This document shows positions 17,952 through 27,757 of a DNA stretch of 64,000 bases, piece after piece. Numbering within the stretch: position 1 is the stretch's first letter; each line of letters begins with the position of its first letter. The notes below the pieces were generated by a model. That model was not told where the DNA came from. It did no database searches and saw only the letters and a program-made list of their open reading frames with translations. A program made the translations under genes and the position numbers. The stretch spans positions 62,001-126,000 of the forward strand of contig NZ_JAUSNR010000019.1 of NCBI RefSeq assembly GCF_030656345.1, written 5' to 3'. The stretch comes from Pseudotabrizicola sp. (GTDB lineage: Bacteria > Pseudomonadota > Alphaproteobacteria > Rhodobacterales > Rhodobacteraceae).

Positions 17952-17980
17952 TGATCCGGTCGCCCCTGTGCTGCGTAGAC
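17952..17980 (+). promoter_or_regulatory. RpoE-type promoter for rpoE-chrR (autoregulation)
   Basis: TGATCC (17952-17957) followed after exactly 18 nt by TAGAC (17976-17980). Transcription would start near 17987, leaving a leader of about 100 nt before the preferred rpoE start. The pairing with a divergent copy 70 bp away supports both calls. Confidence 0.6.
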
Positions 17981-18090
17981 AGTGTATGATGTTCGATGCC
18001 ATGGGAGCCGAGAAAGCGGATGCGCCTGCCAGACCACAGCCCTATGCTGCGGGTCACAGCAGGGGCTTGCGGCGAAAAGGGAATTTGCGC

Positions 18091-18654
18091 TTGGCGGCGG
18101 ATGTCGAACAGACAGAGTGGTCGGCCCTGGTGTTCCGGGTGCGGGATCATCAGGACAAAGCGGCTTTTGCCGCGTTGTTCCGGCATTTTGCGCCACGGGT
18201 GAAGGCGTTTTTGATGAAGTCCGGGGCCTCTGAGGCCCTGGCCGAGGAATGTGCGCAGGATGTCATGGCGACGCTGTGGCAAAAGGCGCGGCTGTTTGAT
18301 GCCGAGCGGGCATCGGTGGCGACCTGGGTGTTCACCATCGCCCGCAACCGCCGGATCGACGCGCTGCGCAAATCGCGCCGCCCCGAGCCGGAAGATCTGC
18401 CCTGGGGGCCAGAGCCTGAACCCGATCAGGCCGAGGTGCTTGAGGCACAGCAAGAGACTGAACGGTTGGGCAAGGCACTGGCCCAATTGCCACTAAAACA
18501 GCGCGTCCTGATTGAACGGGCCTATTTCGGCGATCTGTCGCACAGCGAGATTGCCGCAGAAACCGGGCTGCCCTTAGGGACCATAAAGTCGCGGATACGA
18601 TTGGCGCTGGACCGGCTGCGCCAACAGATGGATGTGAAGGCAACGGAAAAATGA
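18091..18654 (+). CDS. rpoE: ECF sigma factor RpoE (singlet oxygen response)
   Basis: The product has sigma region 2 (FAALFRHFAPRVKAFLMKSG and AEECAQDVMATLWQKA) and region 4 (QRVLIERAYFGDLSHSEIAA, LPLGTIKSRIRLALDRLRQ), closely matching group IV sigma factor RpoE of Rhodobacter. It directs transcription of photo-oxidative stress genes when released from ChrR. The frame is open well upstream, but the putative promoter at 17952-17980 and family length argue for a late start: TTG at 18091, about 8 nt after AAAGGGA, giving 187 residues. TTG 18085 and ATG 18001 are alternatives. The stop overlaps the chrR start (ATGA). Confidence 0.92.
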   Translation: MAADVEQTEWSALVFRVRDHQDKAAFAALFRHFAPRVKAFLMKSGASEALAEECAQDVMATLWQKARLFDAERASVATWVFTIARNRRIDALRKSRRPEPEDLPWGPEPEPDQAEVLEAQQETERLGKALAQLPLKQRVLIERAYFGDLSHSEIAAETGLPLGTIKSRIRLALDRLRQQMDVKATEK

Positions 18655-19295
18655 CGATCAAGCACCACCTGTCGGATGAATTGTTGATGGCCTATGCGGC
18701 GGCGGATCTGCCAGAGGCGTTCAATCTTGTGATCGCGGCGCATTTGTCGATGTGTGATGAATGCCGGGCGCGGTCGATGGCCTTTGACGCCCTTGGCGGC
18801 GCGGTGATTGAGGACAGCACCTGCGAGATGTCGGCGGGCAGTCTGGAAGCCTGCATGGCCCGGATTTCTGAGCTGCCGCAGGCACAGGTCCCCGAGGTTC
18901 GGCGCACCGACGCCGTGCTGCCTGCGCCGCTGCTGGATTATGTCGGCGGCGGGCTGGAGGCGGTGAAGTGGCGGTCGCTTGGCATGGGGGTGCGCCAAGC
19001 GATCCTGCGGATCGGCGACAGGGGCGCGTCGGCGCGGCTGTTGTACATTCCGGCTGGTGCCGCGATGCCCGATCACGGCCACCGCGGGCTGGAGCTGACG
19101 CTGGTGCTGCAAGGCGCGTTCCGCGATGAGGCAGACCGCTTTGGCCGGGGCGATATCGAGATTGCCGATGCGTCGGTCGAACATACGCCGGTGGCCGAGG
19201 CGGGCGCGGATTGCATCTGTCTGGCGGCGACCCAAGGCGCGCTGAAGTTCAACGCCCTGCTGCCAAGGCTGGCGCAGCCGTTCTTCCGGATCTGA
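18651..19295 (+). CDS. chrR: Zinc-dependent anti-sigma factor ChrR
   Basis: The 214-residue protein keeps the ChrR zinc-site layout: H6, H31, C35 and C38 (in AAHLSMCDEC) in the N-terminal anti-sigma domain, and a C-terminal cupin with candidate metal ligands H142, H144, E148 and H178 (PDHGHRGLELT and ASVEHTP). In Rhodobacter sphaeroides the N-domain holds RpoE inactive and the cupin is needed to respond to singlet oxygen. It is translationally coupled to rpoE. The stop abuts the convergent rmuC stop with no spacer, so any terminator must lie inside rmuC. Confidence 0.95.
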   Translation: MTIKHHLSDELLMAYAAADLPEAFNLVIAAHLSMCDECRARSMAFDALGGAVIEDSTCEMSAGSLEACMARISELPQAQVPEVRRTDAVLPAPLLDYVGGGLEAVKWRSLGMGVRQAILRIGDRGASARLLYIPAGAAMPDHGHRGLELTLVLQGAFRDEADRFGRGDIEIADASVEHTPVAEAGADCICLAATQGALKFNALLPRLAQPFFRI

Positions 19296-20456
19296 CTATT
19301 CCGCCGCAGTCGGCGCGATGACCGGGGTGGGCGGAGTATTGGCGATGTCCTCAAAGTCGAAATTGTCCAGCCGGCGGGCGCGTTTGGTGGCCTTGTCCGA
19401 GCTGATCTTGATTTCTTCCAGATCTTTCGCGGCTTGCCCGAAATGCCGGTCAAGGTTTTCGACCCGGTTGCCCAGCCGGTCGACATCGGCGTAAAGCAGC
19501 GCCAGTTCTTTGCGGATCGCGCCTGCCTGTTCGCGCATCCGCGCGTCTTTCAGCACTGCGCGCATCGTGTTCAGCGTGGCCATGCAGGTGGTGGGGGAAA
19601 CGATCCAGACCTTGACCGCAAAGCCTTCGCGCACGATTTCCGGGAAGTTGGAGTGCAGCTCGGCATAGACCGCTTCGGACGGCAGAAACATCAGGGCACC
19701 ATCGGCAGTTTCGCCCTCGATGATGTATCGCTCGGCAATGGCGCGGATGTGCTGGCGCACCGCGCCGCGCATCAGGGTGGCGGCTTCCTGCGCCTGACGC
19801 GGGGTTTCGGCGCGGCGGATCGCCTCATATGCCTCCAGCGGAAATTTCGCGTCGATCACGATCGGGCCGGGCGGGTTGGGCAGGTGGATCAGGCAATCAG
19901 CGCGGCGGTTGTTGGAAAGCGTGGCCTGCATGGTGTAGGCGTCTTTCGGCAGCGCCTTTTGCACAATGTCATGCAGCTGGATTTCCCCGAACGCGCCACG
20001 GGTCTGTTTGTTGGACAGGATATCCTGCAAGGACAACACATTGCCCGACAGTTTCTCGATATTGGCCTGCGCCTTGTCGATGGTTTCCAGGCGCTGCTGC
20101 AATTCGCCCAGGCTGCGGGCGGTGCGGGTCGAGGTGCCGTGCAGGCTTTCGCCCATCTGGCGCGACACTTCGGCAAGACGCTGTTCCATCACCTGCAGCA
20201 TCGCGGTCTGGCTGACCGCCTGCGTCTCCGACACATGATGCAGGCCCCCGGCCAACCGTTCCTGACCGTCGCCCAACTGCTGGACGCGCTGCGACAGCCA
20301 GCCCATTTCGCGCATCAGGGGGGCTGCCATGGTGGCGGACCGGCCTGCGGCGCGCAGGATCAGCGCGAGGAAGATCAACAGGATCAGGGCAGCACCGCCA
20401 AGGATCAGCACCTCGGGGTCGGTGATTGCGAAGGTCTGGCCGAATAGCGTGATCAT
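19296..20456 (-). CDS. rmuC: DNA recombination protein RmuC
   Basis: The 386-residue protein has an N-terminal transmembrane helix (about 16-36, [19 protein letters not shown]), a long coiled coil (about 50-140) and the RmuC domain with [22 protein letters not shown] and [13 protein letters not shown]. RmuC is related to restriction-type nucleases and limits inversion at short repeats in E. coli; its exact chemistry is not settled. Its ATG overlaps the mutL stop by 4 nt, so it is coupled to the mismatch repair gene, which fits a shared genome-maintenance role. Convergent with chrR with zero spacing. Confidence 0.93.
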   Translation of the reverse strand: MITLFGQTFAITDPEVLILGGAALILLIFLALILRAAGRSATMAAPLMREMGWLSQRVQQLGDGQERLAGGLHHVSETQAVSQTAMLQVMEQRLAEVSRQMGESLHGTSTRTARSLGELQQRLETIDKAQANIEKLSGNVLSLQDILSNKQTRGAFGEIQLHDIVQKALPKDAYTMQATLSNNRRADCLIHLPNPPGPIVIDAKFPLEAYEAIRRAETPRQAQEAATLMRGAVRQHIRAIAERYIIEGETADGALMFLPSEAVYAELHSNFPEIVREGFAVKVWIVSPTTCMATLNTMRAVLKDARMREQAGAIRKELALLYADVDRLGNRVENLDRHFGQAAKDLEEIKISSDKATKRARRLDNFDFEDIANTPPTPVIAPTAAE

Positions 20457-22279
20457 CTGCGCCCGAACAGCCGTTCAATGTCGTGCAGTTTCAATTCCAC
20501 ATAGGTGGGGCGACCATGGTTGCACTGGCCCGAATGCGGCGTCGCCTCCATTTCGCGCAGCAGCGCGTTCATCTCTTCGGCGCGCATCTGGCGGCCCGAA
20601 CGGATGGAGCCATGGCAGGCCATGCGCGACAGCACGGCGTCAATTTTCGCACGGACGTTGGTTGTGTGGCCAGAGTCGGCCAGCTCGTCCAGCACATCGC
20701 GGATCAGCGCGGCAGCGTTGACGGCCCCCAGAATGGCCGGGGTTTCGCGCACGGCGATGGCAGTGCCGCCGAAGGGTTCAGCGGTCAGTCCGATTTCGGC
20801 CAGCGTCGGGGCGGCGTCGAGGATGCGGGTGGCGTCGGTCGGGGAAAGTTCGACGATTTCAGGGATCAGCAGCGCCTGTGCGGTGATGCCGGTTTCGGCC
20901 ATCTGGCGTTTCAGGCGTTCGTAGACCAGGCGCTCATGGGCGGCATGCTGATCGACGATAACGATGCCGGTCTCGGTCTGGGCGATGATGTAGTTTTCAT
21001 GCACCTGCGCGCGGGCCGCCCCGAGGGGGTGGTTCGTCGCGGGCGTCTCATCGCTTGCTGTGCTGTGCGCGTCAAAACGGGCCGTGGGACTCTCAGCGAA
21101 ACCAGTCGGTTCCGGGGCCTGAAAGGCAAAGGCGCGGGCAAAGGTGGCCTGCGACGGGCGGTCCATCTGATAGAGGCGCGGTTCCGGACGCATCGCGGCG
21201 AGCGTTTCACCGGCGACGGTGGTCGAGGCACGGTGGCCCGCACCAGACAGGGCCGTGCGCAACCCGGTGATGATCAGGCTGCGCGCGGCATCGGGTTCGC
21301 GGAAACGCACCTCAGCCTTGGCGGGGTGAACGTTGACGTCCACCCGTTCGGGGTCGCAGGACAGGTTGAGCACCGCCGCCGGGTGGCGGTCGCGGGACAG
21401 AAAGTCGAAATAGGCCACCCGCAAAGCGCCCAGCAGCAGCTTGTCCAGCACCGGGCGGCCGTTGACGAAAACGAACTGCTGCGCGCCCGAGCCGCGCGAA
21501 TAGGTGGGCAAGGCGGCATAGCCGGTCAGGTGCATCCCGTCGCGGGGGATGTCGATGCGCAGGGCATTGGTGGTGAAATCCGCGCCCAGAATGCCGGTCA
21601 GGCGGCCATGCAGCGCATCGAAGAAATCGCCCGATTGCGGGTCGGCGCGGAAGATCACACGCGCGTCGCCATTTGTGGTTTCGGTCAGGGTGAAGCCGAC
21701 ATGCGGTTCGGCCATCGCCAGACGGCGGATCACCTCGGCAATCGCCTGCGCCTCGGCCCGGTCGGTGCGCAGGAATTTCAGCCGTGCCGGGGTGGCGTAG
21801 AACAGATCGCGCAGCTCGACCACGGTGCCACGGGTCAGCGCTGCGGGGCGGGTATCGCCGATGCGGCCGCCGGCCACCGTGATCTGCGCCGCATCATGGC
21901 CCTGTGCGCGCGAGGTCAGCGTCAGCCGCCCGACCGAGCCGAGCGAGGCCAGCGCCTCGCCCCGGAAGCCGAAGCTGTGGATGTTCAGAAGATCAGTGCC
22001 GTCGATTTTTGACGTGGCATTGCGGGCAATGGCCAGCGGCAGATCGGCAGCGGTCATGCCGCAGCCGTCATCGCTCACCCGGATCAGGGTCTTGCCGCCA
22101 TCGGCAAACTCCACTGCAATGCGGGTGGCCCCGGCGTCGAGCGCGTTTTCCACCAGTTCCTTGACCGCCGAGGCGGGGCGTTCCACCACCTCTCCCGCCG
22201 CGATGCGGTTGATCGCAGCCTCATCCAGCGGCCGGATCACCGGGCGATCTGTGGATATGTTGGGGGTGGCGATGTTCAT
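20453..22279 (-). CDS. mutL: DNA mismatch repair protein MutL (endonuclease type)
   Basis: The 608-residue product has the GHKL ATPase motifs [18 protein letters not shown] and [11 protein letters not shown] in its first 330 residues, a Pro/Ala-rich linker, and a C-terminal dimerisation domain. The linker-C-domain junction includes [13 protein letters not shown], matching the DQHA(x)2E(x)4E metal-binding motif of MutL homologues that nick DNA, as expected in bacteria lacking MutH. It couples MutS mismatch recognition to strand removal. The start [10 protein letters not shown] at 22279 has a G-rich stretch close upstream. rmuC follows with an overlap. Confidence 0.96.
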   Translation of the reverse strand: MNIATPNISTDRPVIRPLDEAAINRIAAGEVVERPASAVKELVENALDAGATRIAVEFADGGKTLIRVSDDGCGMTAADLPLAIARNATSKIDGTDLLNIHSFGFRGEALASLGSVGRLTLTSRAQGHDAAQITVAGGRIGDTRPAALTRGTVVELRDLFYATPARLKFLRTDRAEAQAIAEVIRRLAMAEPHVGFTLTETTNGDARVIFRADPQSGDFFDALHGRLTGILGADFTTNALRIDIPRDGMHLTGYAALPTYSRGSGAQQFVFVNGRPVLDKLLLGALRVAYFDFLSRDRHPAAVLNLSCDPERVDVNVHPAKAEVRFREPDAARSLIITGLRTALSGAGHRASTTVAGETLAAMRPEPRLYQMDRPSQATFARAFAFQAPEPTGFAESPTARFDAHSTASDETPATNHPLGAARAQVHENYIIAQTETGIVIVDQHAAHERLVYERLKRQMAETGITAQALLIPEIVELSPTDATRILDAAPTLAEIGLTAEPFGGTAIAVRETPAILGAVNAAALIRDVLDELADSGHTTNVRAKIDAVLSRMACHGSIRSGRQMRAEEMNALLREMEATPHSGQCNHGRPTYVELKLHDIERLFGRR

Positions 22280-22336
22280 ACCCCCAAGTCTAGCACCGAC
22301 CGGCCCGAAGGGCCATAGATTCGGATCGTCCCTTGG

Positions 22337-23647
22337 TCACTCGGTCGAGGTGACCCCTTCGGGCTGACCCACCACGACAAAGCGCAGATCGCCCTCGCGG
22401 AACAGGGTGGCGGCGACGCGTTTGACGTCTTCCATCGTCACCGCCTCTACCTTGGCGTTGCGGGTTTTGGGGTAATCCGGAGACAGACCGATCATCTGCA
22501 TCCCCACCAGCATACCGGCAATCGGGCCGTTGCCATCGAAGCGCAGCGGGTAGTTGCCGGTGAGGTAGGTCTTGGTCTTCTCCAGCTCTGCCTCTGTCAC
22601 GCCATCACTTGCGATCTTGCGCCATTCGTCGCGGATCACCTCTATCGCCTGCCCCACTGTGGCGTTGGCAGATGAAAACTGGCCCATCAGCATTTCGGCC
22701 TGATCATAGCCGATCAGATAGCTGCCGATGCCATAGGTCAACCCGCGCCTGTCGCGCACCTCGGTCATCAGCCGGGCCGAAAAACGCCCGCCGCCAAGGA
22801 TTTCGTTCAGGATCGAGGCGGCGAAAAAGTCTGGGTCGTCGCGCTTGATGCCTTCATGCGCGAACAGCACCGTGGCTTGCGGGCCGGGGAAATCCTGCAC
22901 GGTGATGCCGCCGGTCAGGTTCATCGGCGCGCGCGCGGGCAGCGGGGTGCCGGTGGCGGGCAGGCCGCCCAGCAGCGTGTCGAGCATGGGGCCGAGGTCT
23001 TCGGCGGTGATGTCCCCCGCAGCGGCCACATAGATGCGGTCGCGGGCTATGCTGGCCAGAAGCGCCGCGACCATGTCATCGCGCGTCAGGGCAGATACCG
23101 AGTCGATGGTGCCGTCGCCGGTGGTGGCATAGGGGTGGCCTTCAAACGCCATTGCGCGCAGGCGCTGGCTGGCCAGCGTGCGGGGGTCTTTGGCATCCTG
23201 CCGCAGACCGGCCAGCACCTGCCCCCGCACCCGTTCAATCGCGTCATCGTCAAATCGTGGCTCTGTCAGGGCGCGGCGCAGCAGATCCACCGCCTCATCG
23301 CGGTTTTCGGTCAGGAACCGCGCGGAAACGCCCACCGAGTCCTGATCGGCGGAAAAGCTGTAGCTGGCGGCAAGGGAATCGCGGGCACGGGCAAAGCCCA
23401 CCGAGTCCAGATCGCCGGTGCCTTCCTCGATCAGCGCGGTCATCAGGTTGATGGCACCGCGTTTGCCCGACGCGTCCAGCGAGGTGCCGCCGCGAAACCG
23501 GATTTCCAGCGCGGTGAAGGGGATATCAGGTTCATTCACCAGCCAGGCGGTGATGCCGCCGGGCGAGGTGACGGTCTGGATGTCAATATCTGCCTGCGCG
23601 GGAAGGGCGAAGGCGATCAACAGGGTTGCAAGCTTGAGGATTTTCAT
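22337..23647 (-). CDS. M16 family peptidase, non-catalytic-type subunit (no HxxEH)
   Basis: A 436-residue exported protein: signal peptide MKILKLATLLIAFALPAQA, then two M16 half-domains. The position of the zinc motif HxxEH is occupied by other residues (NLMTALIEEGTG), so it cannot bind catalytic zinc in the usual way; it keeps GGGRFSARLMTEVRD and GLTYGIGSYL, typical of the partner subunit. Members of this type pair with an HxxEH subunit to form a periplasmic heterodimeric protease. Its ATG overlaps the stop of that very gene upstream, supporting heterodimer formation. Confidence 0.9.
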   Translation of the reverse strand: MKILKLATLLIAFALPAQADIDIQTVTSPGGITAWLVNEPDIPFTALEIRFRGGTSLDASGKRGAINLMTALIEEGTGDLDSVGFARARDSLAASYSFSADQDSVGVSARFLTENRDEAVDLLRRALTEPRFDDDAIERVRGQVLAGLRQDAKDPRTLASQRLRAMAFEGHPYATTGDGTIDSVSALTRDDMVAALLASIARDRIYVAAAGDITAEDLGPMLDTLLGGLPATGTPLPARAPMNLTGGITVQDFPGPQATVLFAHEGIKRDDPDFFAASILNEILGGGRFSARLMTEVRDRRGLTYGIGSYLIGYDQAEMLMGQFSSANATVGQAIEVIRDEWRKIASDGVTEAELEKTKTYLTGNYPLRFDGNGPIAGMLVGMQMIGLSPDYPKTRNAKVEAVTMEDVKRVAATLFREGDLRFVVVGQPEGVTSTE

Positions 23648-24975
23648 TCTGCGGCCTCCGCTTCGGGCATCAGCCATCCGGTGACGGCGCGGTTGCGGTT
23701 CAGCGTGTCGCGCGCGGCTTCCACGACCTGTTCGGCGGTGACGGCTTCGAGCACATTGGGCCAGTCCTGCACGTCCTGCACGGTCAGTCCGACGGCCAGC
23801 GCCTCGCCATAGCGGCGGGCAAGGCCATCGACGTTGTCGCGGGCATAAATCTCACTGGCGCGGATCTGGGTCTTGATGCGGGCCAGATCCTCGGGGTCGG
23901 GGCCGGTTTCGATGAAGGTGGTAATGATGTCATCCATCGCAGCCTCTGCCGTGGCGAGATCGACACCGGGCATCGGCACCACCACAAGGCCAAAGGTGCC
24001 GTCATCCAGCGCGGTGCCGCTGTAATAGGCCGAGGCGTAGACCGCCACCGGATCAGCCCCGAACTGCAGCCCCTGGGCAAAGAGCGAAGTCTGGCCGGAG
24101 CCACCCAGCAATTCGGCCAGAATCGTCAGCGCCGCCGCCTGTTCCTGCACGCCCGGATCGCGTTCCGGGGCAAGATAGGTGCGCAAAACGTAGGGTTCCG
24201 ACACGCGCGCATCGACCAGTGTCAGACGGCGTTCGGCAATCTGCGGCGGCTCTGCCGGGCGGATGCGATCGATGATGGCGTCAGAGGGCGCGAGCGGGCC
24301 GTAATGGGTCTGCGCCATGTCGCGCACCGCATCAGGCGTCACGTCACCCGCGACAACCAGAATGGCGTTGTTGGGGGCGTAAAACCGGGTGTAATGGTCC
24401 AGCGCATCCTGACGGTCCAGCCCCTCCATCTCGTGCAACCAGCCGATGATCGGGATGCCGTAGGGGTGGTTCAGAAACTGTGCGGCGCGCATCTGTTCCT
24501 GCAACAGGGCTGCGGGGCTACTGTCGGTGCGTTGCTTGCGCTCTTCGATGATGACCGCGCGTTCGGTGATGATGTCTTCTTCCGAGATGGTCAAATTGCG
24601 CATCCGGTCGGATTCGATCTGCATCATCAGATCCAGCCGGTCGGCGGCGACGCGCTGGAAATAGGCCGTATAATCCCAACTGGTAAAGGCGTTGTCATTG
24701 CCGCCCTGCGCCTCGACCGTGGCGGAAAACTCACCCGGGGCCAGCGTATCGGTGCCCTTGAACATCAGGTGTTCCAGAAAATGCGCGATGCCGGACTTGC
24801 CCGGTGCCTCATCCGCGGCCCCGGTGCGGTACCAGACCATCTGGGTGACGACAGGGGCGCGGTGATCTTCGATCACCACAACCTCCAGCCCGTTTTCAAG
24901 CCGGAAGGTGGTGACATCTTCGGAAAGGGCCGGAGTGGCGGCCAGCAGGCAAAGCGCAAGTGTGCAGCGCAGCAT
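23644..24975 (-). CDS. M16 family zinc peptidase, catalytic subunit
   Basis: The 443-residue exported protein starts with a signal peptide (MLRCTLALCLLAATPALS) and carries the inverted zinc motif HFLEH at residues 65-69, with the downstream glutamates in AVIIEERKQR expected to complete the site. M16 peptidases are clamshell metalloproteases that degrade unfolded or short peptides. AAGGA lies 9 nt before the ATG. The next gene overlaps by 4 nt and encodes the non-catalytic partner, a common alphaproteobacterial arrangement. Confidence 0.93.
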   Translation of the reverse strand: MLRCTLALCLLAATPALSEDVTTFRLENGLEVVVIEDHRAPVVTQMVWYRTGAADEAPGKSGIAHFLEHLMFKGTDTLAPGEFSATVEAQGGNDNAFTSWDYTAYFQRVAADRLDLMMQIESDRMRNLTISEEDIITERAVIIEERKQRTDSSPAALLQEQMRAAQFLNHPYGIPIIGWLHEMEGLDRQDALDHYTRFYAPNNAILVVAGDVTPDAVRDMAQTHYGPLAPSDAIIDRIRPAEPPQIAERRLTLVDARVSEPYVLRTYLAPERDPGVQEQAAALTILAELLGGSGQTSLFAQGLQFGADPVAVYASAYYSGTALDDGTFGLVVVPMPGVDLATAEAAMDDIITTFIETGPDPEDLARIKTQIRASEIYARDNVDGLARRYGEALAVGLTVQDVQDWPNVLEAVTAEQVVEAARDTLNRNRAVTGWLMPEAEAAE

Positions 24976-25079
24976 TGCGGAATAATCCTTGATCGTTGTG
25001 GCGCAAAGCTACCCCGCGCGGCGCAATGCGCAAGCCCTGCCTACGGCAATGTGACCGGCAGGGGCAGATCAGATGCGGA

Positions 25080-25595
25080 TCATTCCTTTTCTTTCGGCGG
25101 CGGGGCCGAAGGGGTGCGGGCCCCGCGCTGACGCCAGCGCCACAGCTCGGCATGCTGGTCCAGCTGCTGGTCGGCGTAAGCGCGGTAATAGACGTTCACG
25201 TTGAACAGACGTTCCAGCACCCGGCCATTGTTGTCGCGCCGCCATTGCAGATCTTCGGCGGCCAGCGTCTGGCGGATGCCAGCCGCTACGCCATAGCGCG
25301 AGACATGGTTGACCAGCCCGGCATCAAGCCCCGCCCCGGCACCAGGACGACCGCCAAGCGCGATGATCGCATCCGCCTCTGGCGTGGGGTCAGTGCGGTT
25401 GGTGCCACCAAGCGTGGGTTCGGGCAGCTGGGCCAGATCGGTCGGCATTTCCAGTGGTTTTGGCGGCAGGATGCCGAATTCATCCGGCCCGGCAGAGGTG
25501 GAGCGGATGTTCATCAGCTGCGGCGTGTCGCCACCGGCGCACCCAGCCAGAACAGCCGCGCATGTCATTGCGAGGAGTATCCGTCCTGCCTGCAT
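25080..25595 (-). CDS. DUF3035 lipoprotein
   Basis: A 171-residue protein with a lipoprotein signal peptide (MQAGRILLAMTCAAVLAGC, lipobox LAGC). The mature part has a proline-rich region with PDEFGILPPKPLEMP and LPEPTLGGTNRTDPTP, the DUF3035 signature, and a C-terminal helix rich in Arg, Gln and Tyr (AYADQQLDQHAELWRWRQ). Function is unknown. Two ATGs lie in tandem (25598 and 25595); the second has better spacing from GGAGG. It lies right after lspA, whose product processes lipoproteins, and 104 bp before the M16 pair. Confidence 0.85.
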   Translation of the reverse strand: MQAGRILLAMTCAAVLAGCAGGDTPQLMNIRSTSAGPDEFGILPPKPLEMPTDLAQLPEPTLGGTNRTDPTPEADAIIALGGRPGAGAGLDAGLVNHVSRYGVAAGIRQTLAAEDLQWRRDNNGRVLERLFNVNVYYRAYADQQLDQHAELWRWRQRGARTPSAPPPKEKE

Positions 25596-25648
25596 CATCG
25601 CCTCCACCAAGTCCAACGCCCCCGTCTTAACCCAATCATTGCCCCGCG

Positions 25649-26149
25649 TCACGGGGTCTTTCGGCGCGGCTTGCGCGGTGCCTTATCCTTGCCGCCGCCA
25701 GAGAACAGCACAAGACCGGCGGCACCGGCAAAAATGGCAATGTCAGCCACATTAAAGGCATAGGGGTTTTCAAACCCGCAGCAGGACATGTTCAGAAAAT
25801 CGGCCACGGCCCCGTAGACGATCCGGTCAATCACATTGCCCAGCGCCCCGCCGACCAGCAGGCCCGCCGAAATCTGGGTCCACAGACCCGGATTTTCGCG
25901 CCGGACCCAGGTCCAGACCCAGGCCGCAATCGCCAGCGACACCACGATCAGCCCCCAGCGCACAAGATCGGCGTCGTTTGCCAGCAGGCCGAAGTTGATG
26001 CCCCGGTTCCACGCCATGCGGAACACCAGATAGGGCGGCACCACCTCGATCACGCCACGCTCGATCAGGTTCAGACCCTGAACCACCGCCAGTTTCGAGA
26101 TCTGGTCGATGGCAAAGGTGGCAATCGCGGTGATGGTGGCTGTGCGCAT
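25649..26149 (-). CDS. lspA: Lipoprotein signal peptidase (signal peptidase II)
   Basis: The 166-residue protein has four transmembrane helices and both catalytic aspartate motifs of SPase [17 protein letters not shown] and [10 protein letters not shown], plus the conserved NRGINFGL loop. It cleaves prolipoprotein signal peptides after lipidation, at the periplasmic face of the inner membrane. The C-terminus ends in a basic tail. It starts 3 bp after the purH stop and is followed by a lipoprotein gene, one of several likely substrates in this window (DUF3035, DUF3576, LptE). Confidence 0.95.
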   Translation of the reverse strand: MRTATITAIATFAIDQISKLAVVQGLNLIERGVIEVVPPYLVFRMAWNRGINFGLLANDADLVRWGLIVVSLAIAAWVWTWVRRENPGLWTQISAGLLVGGALGNVIDRIVYGAVADFLNMSCCGFENPYAFNVADIAIFAGAAGLVLFSGGGKDKAPRKPRRKTP

Positions 26150-26152
26150 GGG

Positions 26153-27742
26153 TCAGTGCCGGAAGTGGCGCATGCCGGTGAAGACCATGGCAAGCCCGGC
26201 CTCATCCGCTGCGGCGATCACTTGGGCGTCGTTCATGCTGCCGCCGGGCTGGATCACCGCCGTCGCCCCGGCCTCTGCTACGGTCAGCAACCCGTCGGGA
26301 AAGGGGAAGAACGCGTCGGATGCCACGGCAGAGCCGATGGTCAGCGGTTGCGGCAGGTCCAGCGCATCGGCCATGTCCTGCGCCTTTCGGGCGGCGATCC
26401 GGGTGCTGTCGACCCGGCTCATCTGGCCTGCGCCGACGCCGACGGTGGCACCATCCTTGACGTAGACGATGGCGTTGGATTTGACGTGTTTGGCGACTTT
26501 CCACGCGAACAAAAGGTCAGCCAGTTCGGCTTCGGTCGGCGCGCGTTTGGTCACCACCTTCAGGTCGGCATGGGTCAGGAAACCGCTGTCACGGTCCTGC
26601 ACCAACAGGCCACCGGAGACTTGTTTGAAGGCCAGCCCAGCGGCACGCGGATCAGGCAGGCCGGATGTGGTCAGCAGGCGCAGGTTTTTCTTGGTGGCAA
26701 AGATCGCCTTTGCCTCGTCGCTCGCGCCCGGTGCGATGACGACTTCGGTGAAGATCTTCACGATTTCTTCCGCCGTCTCGGCATCCAATGGCTGGTTGAG
26801 CGCGACGATACCACCGAAGGCCGAAGTCTGGTCGCAGTGATAGGCGCGCAAATAGGCGTCTTTCAGGCTGCTGGCACGGCCCACGCCGCAGGGGTTGGCG
26901 TGTTTGATGATGGCGCAGGCGGGGCCTTGCTCGGGGCTGAATTCGGCGACAAGCTCGAATGCGGCATCGGTGTCGTTGATGTTGTTGTAGGACAGTTCCT
27001 TGCCCTGCCACTGCCGCGCGGTGGCGACGCCTTCACGCTTTGACCCGTCGGTATAGAACGCTGCCGACTGGTGCGGGTTTTCGCCATAGCGCAGGGTCTG
27101 CGCCAGCTTGCCTGCAAAGGAGCGGTTGCGCGGGGCCTTTTCCTTGATCTCACCCGCAAGCCATTTGCTGACGGCAGTGTCATAGGCGGCGGTCTTGGCA
27201 TAGGCCGACAAGGCCAGCTTCTGGCGGAAGCCAAGGCTGGTCGCGCCATCCTGTGCCTTCAGCTGATCCAGCAGCGGGGTATAATCGGCGGGGTCGGTGA
27301 CTACGGCGACAAACTTGTGGTTCTTCGCCGCCGCGCGGATCATCGCCGGGCCGCCAATGTCGATATTTTCGATACAGGTGGCGTGGTCGGCCCCCTTGGC
27401 CACAGTTTCCTCGAACGGGTAAAGGTTGACGATCAACAGGTCGATCGGCTCGATCCCATGCGCTGCCATGGCGACCAGATGTTCGTCGTCATCGCGCAGC
27501 GCCAGCAAACCGCCATGCACCAATGGGTGCAGGGTTTTCACGCGGCCATCCATCATTTCCGGAAAGCCCGTCACATCAGACACATCGCGCACCGGCAGAC
27601 CGGCGGTGCGCAGCATGCCCGACGTGCCGCCGGTGGAAATCAGCTCTACCCCCATGGCGTGCAACGCGCGGGCCAGATCGAGCAGGCCGGATTTGTCAGA
27701 GACGGAAATCAGCGCACGGCCGACGGGGACGAGGTTGGTCAT
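26153..27742 (-). CDS. purH: Bifunctional AICAR formyltransferase / IMP cyclohydrolase
   Basis: The 529-residue product carries the last two steps of de novo purine synthesis. The N-terminal MGS-like IMP cyclohydrolase domain (about 1-195) shows [12 protein letters not shown] and [16 protein letters not shown]; the C-terminal formyltransferase domain has KHANPCGVG and ends with [17 protein letters not shown]. Length and order are standard. It sits 15 bp after the heparinase-like gene and 3 bp before lspA, so it is inside a long minus-strand operon rather than with other pur genes. Confidence 0.97.
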   Translation of the reverse strand: MTNLVPVGRALISVSDKSGLLDLARALHAMGVELISTGGTSGMLRTAGLPVRDVSDVTGFPEMMDGRVKTLHPLVHGGLLALRDDDEHLVAMAAHGIEPIDLLIVNLYPFEETVAKGADHATCIENIDIGGPAMIRAAAKNHKFVAVVTDPADYTPLLDQLKAQDGATSLGFRQKLALSAYAKTAAYDTAVSKWLAGEIKEKAPRNRSFAGKLAQTLRYGENPHQSAAFYTDGSKREGVATARQWQGKELSYNNINDTDAAFELVAEFSPEQGPACAIIKHANPCGVGRASSLKDAYLRAYHCDQTSAFGGIVALNQPLDAETAEEIVKIFTEVVIAPGASDEAKAIFATKKNLRLLTTSGLPDPRAAGLAFKQVSGGLLVQDRDSGFLTHADLKVVTKRAPTEAELADLLFAWKVAKHVKSNAIVYVKDGATVGVGAGQMSRVDSTRIAARKAQDMADALDLPQPLTIGSAVASDAFFPFPDGLLTVAEAGATAVIQPGGSMNDAQVIAAADEAGLAMVFTGMRHFRH

Positions 27743-27757
27743 GAGGCAGCCCTTTGG

